Assembly (NCBI GenBank): GCA_023229465.1
Contig: JALNZE010000002.1
Span: 257,532-321,531, forward strand
DNA from: Chitinophagaceae bacterium
GTDB lineage: Bacteria > Bacteroidota > Bacteroidia > Chitinophagales > Chitinophagaceae
Length of the DNA stretch: 64,000 nt
Direction of reading: 5' to 3'
Numbering within the stretch: the first letter of the stretch is position 1; each line of letters begins with the position of its first letter. Below, piece by piece: positions 43,638 through 51,870 of this stretch. A program made the translations under genes and the position numbers. Under the pieces are notes generated by a model that was not told the origin of the DNA, did not search any database, and saw only the letters and a program-made list of their open reading frames with translations.

Positions 43638-43671
43638 AAAAAAATCCCCCTGCCATTTTAGACAGGGGGAT
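43638..43671 (-). terminator. Intrinsic terminator after the 992-aa TonB receptor
   Basis: Inverted repeat ATCCCCCTG (43644-43652) / CAGGGGGAT (43663-43671), 10-nt loop, followed on the minus strand by a run of T (43644 to 43638). It begins 24 bp past the receptor's stop codon. Confidence 0.85.
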
Positions 43672-43694
43672 GGAAAACATATATCATCTATTCG

Positions 43695-46673
43695 TTAAAA
43701 TACATTCCAGCCATAGCTTACATAGTATAAACCACCGATGGCAGGGTTACCGTAACCTGTTTGATAATATTTATTTAACAAATTGGTAGCGCCCACTTTG
43801 ATGAGAGATTTGGTAGAAGGCAGCTTGTAGCTAACCATCGCATCTACCGTTCTGATATAAGGTATTCGGCCTACGGAGAAAGTACCTTCATAATTGAATG
43901 TATTTGTCCACCTGTACACCACACTGAATCCAAAACGGTTGCCTTTGCCAAATCCGCTGTTATTGAATGCCATATTCACACGGTATTTTGGCGTATTGAA
44001 ATAAGAGACAAATCCCGTAGGAAGGGTGCCGATTTCATCTGAATAGAGGTTACCGCTAAATGAAAAATTCTTAGGCATCAGGTATTCTACAGAGGCGCCC
44101 CATCCACTTGTTTTTACATCCCCAGGGGTATTTACAGAAATACTGTACCCAATACGTTTATTGGCATCCAGCACATCAAAAAAGCTGGCCGGACCTGTAG
44201 GAGCAGTTCTTGCCTGGATAACGGTTACACCACTCAGGAAGTCTTTATAAGTAGCCCAATAGGCATAAACATCAATTAATACTTTTTTTGCAATAAGGCC
44301 TTTATAGCCAACTTCAAATGACTTACTTGACTCAGGTTTAAACTCGCTGAATTGCTGTTGTTGCAGCAAAGCGGTATTCGGAGCGCCTGCCAAAGCGCTT
44401 GCCCCAAAAGCCTGAACACTGGCCAAAGTATAGGCAGGATTGGTACTGAATTTATAATAATCTCTCAACTGAGGTAATCCACCCATTAAACGGGTACCCC
44501 CACCAATGGTTAGATTGATCCATTGGTTCTGGGTGGTAGGGAAACGATAGGCCTGTTGATAAGAAAAACGAAGATTCTGATCTTTCGCCAGCTTCACAAC
44601 CGCAGAAGCTCTTGGCGTAAACTTGCCTTTGAAATTACCATTTTTATCATATCGCCCGGATACTGTGAGCTTCAGCACATCATTTAATAATTTTTGTGAT
44701 AACTGCGCATAAGCGCCTACTTCATTTATTTTTATACTTTCCGCCGTATCGGCAAACAGTGTTCCCTGTGAATTAAGGATAAACGTCCTTGCACTCGCAC
44801 CCATCAGAAATTCAGTTCCGCTTTTTGCCAGTCCCAGATCTTCTGTAAGATTGTATTGCCCTTCAAATACATTTAACCTTGATCTGTCAAGAAACAATCC
44901 ACCACCTTTTGAAATGGGCGTATTAGCAACTTTTTGGTATAAATCGGTTGAACCAATAAATCCGGTTGGTCTTCCCTGGTCCGCTACATTTCTCGCAGCG
45001 TTCAATAAAGCCAGTTTATTAGAAGTTACCACACCCGGAGCAACCGCCTGGGCAGCGGCTAATGCTGCGGCCGGAGATAATCCTGCCCCTAATCCGGCGC
45101 CATAGGCTGCTGCTAAAGCCCCAATATAAGTACCTACCGCGCCACTGGTACTGCTACCAATTACGGCGCCTACAAATTTAGGGTACCATACACTGGCACT
45201 TGGACTCCAGCCTTCATTGAACAACCGGGTTGTAATGGTGGCGTTAAAGGAATTACCTGAATTTTCATGTGTAGTATATGCTCTCAGATACCAGTTCTTA
45301 CTTTTTATTTCCAATTTGTATTGGCCCATCTTCAGGTCTTTCAGAGAATAACGGTCACTACCGGTATATACGGTGTTACCATTGCCCCAGTTAGCCAGGA
45401 AAGAGGCTTCTGTTTTTTCTGATAATTTATAATGAACGGCACCTGTCAATTTCACATTCATGGTAATAGGGTCAACCACATCTTTTTCATTATAACCGGT
45501 TCTGGAAACATATAATGGTACAGCAGAAAATCCATTCAATAGGCTGGATGGGATGGGAATAGCGGTTGAGATACCCGGAAAGGCACCTGCAGGAATCACA
45601 CCAAGAAAAGGCAGAGATGCAATCAGCCCTGCAAATGAACCACGCAAATCTGCATTGGTCTCATCACCATAAACGTTTACACCGTCATAATTCGGATCAG
45701 AAAGCCTATCGCCAATCTGGGCGGATCCATTGGGGGCAACAGAACCCGGACTAGGCGGACGAAGGTAGTTATTGGTTTGATTGGCCAGCCAATCCTGGGC
45801 CTGTATGAACTGGGCACCTATTTTGAAAGCTAATTTATTTGATATTTTTTTAGCCCAACGAAAGCTCCAGTCATAATACGCAGAAGTATTGCGTTGCTTT
45901 TGGTCAACATCCTTTACACCCTGTTTGATCTGGAAACTAAGTCCCTGGTATTTAAAAGGGTTTTTACTGTTTATCAGTACCGTACCATTCATACCTCCTG
46001 AACCATATAGGGCAGAAGAGGCACCGGGTAATAATTCAATATTTTCAACATCCAATTCTGTTGGGCCAAGAATACTGCCTACAGAGAAGTTAAGGCCGGG
46101 GGCCTGGTTATCCATACCATCTACAATCTGGTTCAAACGGGCATTACCACTATTGTTAAACCCCCGGGTACCCACACTGCGGAAAGTTAAACTGGCGGCA
46201 ACCACATCTACCCCTTTCAGGTTGGTGATCATATCATAGTAGTTCGAGGCAGGTGTATTACGGATAGCAGCTGTTCCAATCCTTTCAATAGAAACCGGCG
46301 ATTCGAGAATCCGCTCCGGTACTCTTGAAGCTGCAACCACCACTTCATCTCCTAAAGTGAAAGTAGCATCCATCTCTACAGTTACCACTTCATTATTGTT
46401 TTTTACTGTAACCTCTTTATTGGCATAACCAACAGAAGAAAATATCAGGGTAAAAGGCGGCTTTTGAACAGTTGAAAACTTAAAACCACCCTTATCATCG
46501 GTAAATGTACCTGTTGAACCTCCTTTGATTGTTACGGATACCGCTGAAACGGCTTCTTTGGATTTACCGTTTGTTACACTACCGGAGACAGTAGTTGATT
46601 GTTGGGCCGAAGCAGATATACAAATAGCTGCACCAATAGCCAACAACCCGTAATGGGTTAATAGTCTTCTCAT
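43695..46673 (-). CDS. TonB-dependent receptor with carboxypeptidase-regulatory-like domain
   Basis: 992 aa. Signal peptide (LLAIGAAICISASAQ), a CarboxypepD_reg-like domain at residues about 25-105 (VSGSVTNGKSKEAVSAVSVTIKGGSTGTFTDDKGGFKF), a plug domain (VVAASRVPERILESPVSIERIG, GFNNSGNARLNQIVDGMDNQAPG, LPGASSALYGSGGMNGTVLI) and a long barrel ending in YYVSYGWNVF. This is the SusC-like or CirA-like architecture, but no SusD partner gene is adjacent. An alanine-rich low-complexity stretch (AAAYGAGLGAGLSPAAALAAAQA) lies in an extracellular loop around residue 535. Ligand unknown. The terminator at 43638 closes the unit; the upstream region to purC is 147 bp. Confidence 0.9.
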   Translation of the reverse strand: MRRLLTHYGLLAIGAAICISASAQQSTTVSGSVTNGKSKEAVSAVSVTIKGGSTGTFTDDKGGFKFSTVQKPPFTLIFSSVGYANKEVTVKNNNEVVTVEMDATFTLGDEVVVAASRVPERILESPVSIERIGTAAIRNTPASNYYDMITNLKGVDVVAASLTFRSVGTRGFNNSGNARLNQIVDGMDNQAPGLNFSVGSILGPTELDVENIELLPGASSALYGSGGMNGTVLINSKNPFKYQGLSFQIKQGVKDVDQKQRNTSAYYDWSFRWAKKISNKLAFKIGAQFIQAQDWLANQTNNYLRPPSPGSVAPNGSAQIGDRLSDPNYDGVNVYGDETNADLRGSFAGLIASLPFLGVIPAGAFPGISTAIPIPSSLLNGFSAVPLYVSRTGYNEKDVVDPITMNVKLTGAVHYKLSEKTEASFLANWGNGNTVYTGSDRYSLKDLKMGQYKLEIKSKNWYLRAYTTHENSGNSFNATITTRLFNEGWSPSASVWYPKFVGAVIGSSTSGAVGTYIGALAAAYGAGLGAGLSPAAALAAAQAVAPGVVTSNKLALLNAARNVADQGRPTGFIGSTDLYQKVANTPISKGGGLFLDRSRLNVFEGQYNLTEDLGLAKSGTEFLMGASARTFILNSQGTLFADTAESIKINEVGAYAQLSQKLLNDVLKLTVSGRYDKNGNFKGKFTPRASAVVKLAKDQNLRFSYQQAYRFPTTQNQWINLTIGGGTRLMGGLPQLRDYYKFSTNPAYTLASVQAFGASALAGAPNTALLQQQQFSEFKPESSKSFEVGYKGLIAKKVLIDVYAYWATYKDFLSGVTVIQARTAPTGPASFFDVLDANKRIGYSISVNTPGDVKTSGWGASVEYLMPKNFSFSGNLYSDEIGTLPTGFVSYFNTPKYRVNMAFNNSGFGKGNRFGFSVVYRWTNTFNYEGTFSVGRIPYIRTVDAMVSYKLPSTKSLIKVGATNLLNKYYQTGYGNPAIGGLYYVSYGWNVF

Positions 46674-46808
46674 ATTAGCAAGTTTTTAATGAATTGTTAC
46701 TAAAAATAACACTTGTATGTTTTGTATAAAAATTTAATTTGTTCACAAATAACGAATGTGTGTTGAGAAAAATTATGTTCAACAACCTTTATTTATGCCG
46801 TAGCTCGT

Positions 46809-46816
46809 TATTTTTG
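46809..46816 (+). promoter_or_regulatory. -7 element next to purC start
   Basis: TATTTTTG, a perfect TAnnTTTG match ending 4 nt before the purC ATG at 46821, again implying a very short or absent leader. No TTG at the expected -33 distance. Confidence 0.35.
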
Positions 46817-46820
46817 GGGC

Positions 46821-47753
46821 ATGCCTTCCTTTCATTTTCCTTCTCAGACCCATTTATACCATGGTAAAGTAAGAGACGTTTATAGCATAAAAGACAGTTG
46901 GCTGGTGATGATCGCCAGTGACCGTATCTCGGCTTTTGACGTAGTTTTACCCAGCCCCATCCCTTATAAAGGACAGGTACTGAACCAGATAGCTGCTTAT
47001 ATGCTGGAAGCCACCCGCGATATCTGCCCCAATTGGCTGGTTGATGTACCCGCCCCGAATGTATCAATTGGCAAACGCTGTACCCCTTTTAAAATAGAAA
47101 TGGTGGTAAGAGGCAACCTGGTAGGTCATGCCTGGAGAACCTATAGCAGTGGTAAGCGGGAATTATGTGGTGTACGGTTAGCCGAAGGACTGAAAGAAAA
47201 TGATTTCTTTCCCACCCCTATCATTACCCCTTCTACCAAAGCGAATGAGGGCCATGATGAAGATATTTCCAAAGAAGCGATTATAGCCAACGGACTGGCA
47301 TCTGAAAAAGATTGGAAAATTTTGGAAGAATATACCTTGAAACTCTTTGCCCGTGGTAAAGAAATTGCCGCGAAACAGGGGCTGATTCTGGCTGATACCA
47401 AATATGAATTTGGCAAGATCAATGATATCATCTACCTGATGGATGAAGTACATACGCCAGATTCATCCAGGTATTTTTATTCCGCCGGTTTTGAAGAAAG
47501 ACAGGCCGCCGGCGAAAAACAAAAACAACTTAGTAAAGAGTTTGTAAGAGAATGGCTGATCGCTAATAATTTCATGGGCAAAGAAGGCCAAAAAATTCCT
47601 TATATGTCTGATGAATGGATTGATACCATCAGCAAAAGATATATTGAACTGTTTGAAAAAGTAACCGGCCGTTTCTTTATACCGGAATCATTAGATGATC
47701 TTGTTATTGAACAAAAAGTAACTGAGGCATTGCACAGGCTAAAGGCAGTCTGA
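46821..47753 (+). CDS. purC: Phosphoribosylaminoimidazole-succinocarboxamide synthase
   Basis: 310 aa, the longer form like fungal SAICAR synthase. HGKVRDVYSIKDSWLVMIASDRISAFD at the N-terminus, VRGNLVGHAWRTY, ILADTKYEFGK, and EVHTPDSSRYFY are the conserved ATP/CAIR-binding segments. It joins aspartate to CAIR in purine synthesis. Start ATG 46821. It is convergent with trhO. Confidence 0.96.
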   Translation: MPSFHFPSQTHLYHGKVRDVYSIKDSWLVMIASDRISAFDVVLPSPIPYKGQVLNQIAAYMLEATRDICPNWLVDVPAPNVSIGKRCTPFKIEMVVRGNLVGHAWRTYSSGKRELCGVRLAEGLKENDFFPTPIITPSTKANEGHDEDISKEAIIANGLASEKDWKILEEYTLKLFARGKEIAAKQGLILADTKYEFGKINDIIYLMDEVHTPDSSRYFYSAGFEERQAAGEKQKQLSKEFVREWLIANNFMGKEGQKIPYMSDEWIDTISKRYIELFEKVTGRFFIPESLDDLVIEQKVTEALHRLKAV

Positions 47754-47780
47754 AACCGGATAACATTCGATACAGTCTTC

Positions 47781-48854
47781 TCATTTGCCTGCTTTGCTTA
47801 CCGGCTGTGGCTTTGGGCGAAGCCTTACCCTACTCTTGTTAAAAATATTTTGCCCGTTCTCTATCCCTTTTCGTTGCTCCTTTTGTTGCTCAACAGGCAT
47901 GTGTAAAGTGTTCTTACAGTCAGCACTGCAACAACCTTCAAATTCAATAGCACAGGCATCACACTGAATAAAGAGCAGGTGGCAACCATTATTTTTACAG
48001 TTAGTATGCTCATCGCAGGGTTGCCCACATTGATGGCAATGGGCTATAACATCTTTGGTAATACGTTCTCCCAGCCTGTCGTCAAACACGAAATTCTTTC
48101 CAATGAATTTCGTTTCTACATTTGCGTCTTTCACCTGTTTGGCATAATTAATGATGCCACCCTCAAGGTGAAAAACATTTTTAAACCCATTGTGTAACAT
48201 ATAAGCGCTTGCTTTCTCACAACGGATTCCACCCGTACAATACATGATAATATTTTTATCTTCTTTTCCCTTCATCATATCAACGGCCATGGGTAATTGA
48301 TCGCGAAAAGTATCTGAAGGTATTTCTACTGCGTTTATAAAATGACCCACCTCAAACTCATAATGATTGCGCATATCTACTACAACTGTATTGGCATCAT
48401 TCAGTAGTTCATTCATGCGGGCGGCATTTACATACTTTCCTTTTTTTCCCATACTGAAGCCGGGGTCGCTAATTCCATCCGCTACTATTTTATCACGTAC
48501 TTTTATTTTCAGTACCCAAAAACTTTTACCATCATCATCAACGGCTGCATTCAGTCTCAAACCATCCAGGTGTTCAATGGAATATAGAAATGTTCTGAAT
48601 GATTCAAGATATTCATCAGGCACACTAATTTGCGCATTAATCCCTTCTTTGGCCACATAAATTCTTCCGAATACGCCAAGGACAGTAAGATGCTTATAAA
48701 GAAAATCACGAAAAGCCTGCGGATGCTCAACAGGAAAATAACGGTAAAAACTGATAGTGGTTCTTGGGAAGGGCTCTTCCATAAGGCGCTTCTTAAGCTC
48801 CTCATTTGAAACACGGTTGTGTAACAATGCCATAATAATTCCATTCTTAGACAT
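47781..48854 (-). CDS. trhO: tRNA uridine-34 hydroxylase (rhodanese-like)
   Basis: 357 aa, or 350 from the alternative ATG at 48833. An N-terminal acylphosphatase-like domain (FRDFLYKHLTVLGVFGRIYVAKEGINAQISVP) is followed by a rhodanese domain with active cysteine in MYCTGGIRCEKAS. A C-terminal cysteine-rich region (CHQCGQPCDEHTNCKNNGCH, then CDACAIEFEGCCSADC) probably binds metal. TrhO (YceA) makes 5-hydroxyuridine at tRNA position 34 in an oxygen-dependent way. The GGGGGG just before the ATG at 48854 could serve as ribosome-binding sequence, so I keep the longer form. Confidence 0.92.
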   Translation of the reverse strand: MSKNGIIMALLHNRVSNEELKKRLMEEPFPRTTISFYRYFPVEHPQAFRDFLYKHLTVLGVFGRIYVAKEGINAQISVPDEYLESFRTFLYSIEHLDGLRLNAAVDDDGKSFWVLKIKVRDKIVADGISDPGFSMGKKGKYVNAARMNELLNDANTVVVDMRNHYEFEVGHFINAVEIPSDTFRDQLPMAVDMMKGKEDKNIIMYCTGGIRCEKASAYMLHNGFKNVFHLEGGIINYAKQVKDANVETKFIGKNFVFDDRLGERITKDVIAHCHQCGQPCDEHTNCKNNGCHLLFIQCDACAIEFEGCCSADCKNTLHMPVEQQKEQRKGIENGQNIFNKSRVRLRPKPQPVSKAGK

Positions 48855-48938
48855 CCCCCCAGGGAATGTTCCATGTATAAAGGAGCCACTTGCAGGGTGG
48901 CCAAAATTTCGGAGCGAAGATACGGAATTACGGATATA

Positions 48939-51395
48939 TTAAAATAATGGCAGCGTAATTCGAAAGCCACTGGGCCTTCCTCCCCCTTTTTCAAATCCCT
49001 GCACAAAATCTATCCTGATAATTTTTAAAATATTTTCTATGCCGCCAAATACTTCATAATAATTAGAAAAAGTACTGATATGTAAGGCATTCACCCCCCC
49101 AACAAAAAACCAGTTTAATTTCCTGAAACCCGGAATTTGATTACTTAACAGGCCATTTAAATGATATTCTAAGTGAGCAGTAGCCTGAAACCCGGATGTA
49201 TTACTGTATAGATAATAAGGCGCCAGTTGAAAACTATTCAATTCCCGGGAAGCAAAAATTGTTTGATTTCCCTGGTAATGCTGGTAATCAGGAATATATC
49301 CTTTACGGGCATCAAAGAATCCGCCCATGGTGATGCGGTAATTGAACTGACCAGCCAGTGTAAGGTTAAGTTCATCATGGATATTGATTCGCCATTTTGT
49401 ATAATCTACCTCACTTCCGAATAATCCAGGAATGCCTTTTGTGATAGCTGCAGAAATGGTCGGATATTTTGAACCCAAACTTATTTTCCTGTTCGGAAGC
49501 TCTACATAATCGGCGCCCGGCGTCCAGCTAAATCCAAGAGAAAGAATGGTTGCTTTATTCCGCGGCATTTGTGTAGCAGTAATTTCAACCGGATAATTAG
49601 GCGTAAAGTCTCTGTTTGCAATATCTTTCCAACGGGTCATATCATCCAGATTTTCCAGTGGATACCTGTTTTGAAACTGTAGACTGGCATTGAAGTTTAA
49701 CCCGTTACCAATACCTGTGCCATAGCCAACCCTGAAATAATCGGCTTCATATATTTTCTGGAAATTATATTCAGACAGCAATGTATAGACTGTATTTATG
49801 CGCGGGGAGATGGATTCGTTATTATTAAACTGGTACACTTTCCGACCGCCGGAAATACTCAATGAGTGTACATATCTTCTCCCGAAACTGTAGGTTGCCG
49901 TAACAGACGGATTTAGGCGCCTGCTGGCAAAACCATATCGGATAGCCGGATTGATGAGAATGGTGCTTCTTCCTTCCAACCCTGTATCAAAACGCTTTTG
50001 ATAGGTGGGCGAAAAATGAATAACGCCCCCTTCAACCGTATTATAGTTTAGCATACCTATCAATGACGAAAAACTGAAACTCTCTCTTGTTTTTCTTTTG
50101 CTAAACGACTGACCCGTTAACAGCACCCCACTTAATTTTAGTTTATTCCTTTTCTTATCCAGTGAATCAAGATACCGGGGTTCTTTTCTTAGCTGTTCCA
50201 GGCTGTCTTTCTTTTGATAGTCGCGTACTTCTTCCGCCAGCAAGGGAACCGGACGGATACTGTCCCAATAAGTAATGGTTTTTTTATTGGAACTGTCAAA
50301 AAATTTGAGCAGGGTATGATTAAAAAATGATGGTTTGAATACAGGGTTCATATCAAACTTATCATATACCTGAACAAAATTTCCAAAAAAATCAAACCCA
50401 AAAAATTTTCCGGAAGGATAGATAACCTGGTTTTTAATTACCCAGGTATTACCGGAGGGTACATAAAGTTGTTGTATGCGGAGGGTATCCAGTAACTGCA
50501 GTTGCTGTTCTTTTAGTATCATCAGATCAACACTCTGAATGCGCCATTCATTTTCTATAATGTTGATATATCCGCTAAAAACCGGTTCATACAATCTTTT
50601 GGGTACTACTTTTATCCGGCTCACTTCTCTGCCGTTTTCATAGAATGTTCCTTCAAACTTATACCGGTAATAATTGAGTGCCCCTGAAGCGATGGGAGAA
50701 ATAAAACCCCTTGGGTTAAGGTTTTCGCCGGCAGTTATTGTATTCTCATAAAATGAAATTATCTGTGGATCGCTGAATCCAAAACTGTTACTTCGTCCGC
50801 TTACTTTGGTAGAGAGTACTTCAATTTTTTGTTTCCCCGGCTCCTGTACCGAATACCTGGCAAGTGATTCTGAAAGAAAGATCATTTTCTTTTTACTGGA
50901 ATCACCATCTTCAAAATCAACTTTTCTGCCAAAAAATGATTTAGGAAAGTTGCGCAACTGTAGTTGACCCTTTATATAAACCTCGCACTGAAATGCTTTG
51001 ATTTCTTTCAAATGCTCCACCCTTTTTTCAATCGCTTTTCGGATGATAGCATAAGCCGGATCTTCTCCTGCGCTTTTAACGATAACTTCTTTCAGGCTAA
51101 ATTGCTGCTCTTCCAGCTCAAAGTCAATCAACTCATCAGCCTTACCCAGTTTTATTTTTTTTTCGAGGGTGGTATGACCAATGTATTGGCATACTAAAGT
51201 ATAGTTGCCTGGTTGCAGTGTAATAGAATAAACCCCTTTACTATTGGCAGAAACACCTTGTGTAGTTCCTTTTACAAGAATGGAAGAAAATGGCAGCAGC
51301 GCTCCGTTCTTCGCTCTGATGGTTCCACTGATAGTGGCTGAATAAACAGCCGTACTGATTAATACAGAGAAGGAAAAGGCAAACAGTTTGCGCAT
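48939..51395 (-). CDS. DUF5686 and carboxypeptidase-regulatory-like outer-membrane protein
   Basis: 818 aa. Signal peptide (LFAFSFSVLISTAVYS), a CarboxypepD_reg-like domain at about 20-95 (TISGTIRAKNGALLPFSSILVKGTTQGVSANSKG), then the DUF5686 region: EDPAYAIIRKAIEKRVEHLKEI, FQCEVYIKG, and a long barrel-like C-terminal part to GFRITLPLF. Such proteins are common Bacteroidota outer-membrane proteins of unknown function, structurally related to TonB receptors without a plug. It lies 84 bp upstream of trhO and is preceded by a 115-bp gap without a visible promoter. Confidence 0.85.
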   Translation of the reverse strand: MRKLFAFSFSVLISTAVYSATISGTIRAKNGALLPFSSILVKGTTQGVSANSKGVYSITLQPGNYTLVCQYIGHTTLEKKIKLGKADELIDFELEEQQFSLKEVIVKSAGEDPAYAIIRKAIEKRVEHLKEIKAFQCEVYIKGQLQLRNFPKSFFGRKVDFEDGDSSKKKMIFLSESLARYSVQEPGKQKIEVLSTKVSGRSNSFGFSDPQIISFYENTITAGENLNPRGFISPIASGALNYYRYKFEGTFYENGREVSRIKVVPKRLYEPVFSGYINIIENEWRIQSVDLMILKEQQLQLLDTLRIQQLYVPSGNTWVIKNQVIYPSGKFFGFDFFGNFVQVYDKFDMNPVFKPSFFNHTLLKFFDSSNKKTITYWDSIRPVPLLAEEVRDYQKKDSLEQLRKEPRYLDSLDKKRNKLKLSGVLLTGQSFSKRKTRESFSFSSLIGMLNYNTVEGGVIHFSPTYQKRFDTGLEGRSTILINPAIRYGFASRRLNPSVTATYSFGRRYVHSLSISGGRKVYQFNNNESISPRINTVYTLLSEYNFQKIYEADYFRVGYGTGIGNGLNFNASLQFQNRYPLENLDDMTRWKDIANRDFTPNYPVEITATQMPRNKATILSLGFSWTPGADYVELPNRKISLGSKYPTISAAITKGIPGLFGSEVDYTKWRINIHDELNLTLAGQFNYRITMGGFFDARKGYIPDYQHYQGNQTIFASRELNSFQLAPYYLYSNTSGFQATAHLEYHLNGLLSNQIPGFRKLNWFFVGGVNALHISTFSNYYEVFGGIENILKIIRIDFVQGFEKGGGRPSGFRITLPLF

Positions 51396-51510
51396 ACATT
51401 CAGACTTAGAACGAAATTAGTGGCAAAAAGTTTGGATATTGCCGGCTGACATCAAAAATAATCGGCTTTAACTTACTGTTATAAGCGTAGAAACAGCCGG
51501 AATACCAATT

Positions 51511-51861
51511 TCATTTTGATTTTTTCACATAACTGCCTGTTACAGAAGATAGTCCACTTACCAAACCGCCAATAATACCCGTTACCAGGATCAGTGCGAT
51601 ATAAGACCCCCCAAGTGGCAATATCTTAGCTACTTTGGCAGACAGGATATGTTCATTAGCCGCATCTTTAAACAATGACAATCCTACCCACAATAAAAAT
51701 AATCCAAGAAAACCTGATAAAAAAGCTTTACCAGGTTTTTGATGAATAGCTATAGCAACAATCAGTGAGGTTACAGCAAAACTCCACCAGGGTATTGTAC
51801 TGTAAATACCCGCTACAAATGCAAGAAAAGCTGTCAGGACTATGGATACAAAAAATTTCAT
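51511..51861 (-). CDS. Small integral membrane protein
   Basis: 116 aa with four hydrophobic segments (about residues 4-20, 23-40, 48-64 and 82-107) and short charged loops, ending YVKKSK. No family is recognised. It starts 9 bp downstream of the penicillin acylase-family gene, so it is most likely co-transcribed with it. Whether it has a functional link is unknown. Confidence 0.7.
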   Translation of the reverse strand: MKFFVSIVLTAFLAFVAGIYSTIPWWSFAVTSLIVAIAIHQKPGKAFLSGFLGLFLLWVGLSLFKDAANEHILSAKVAKILPLGGSYIALILVTGIIGGLVSGLSSVTGSYVKKSK

Positions 51862-51870
51862 ACTTCTCTT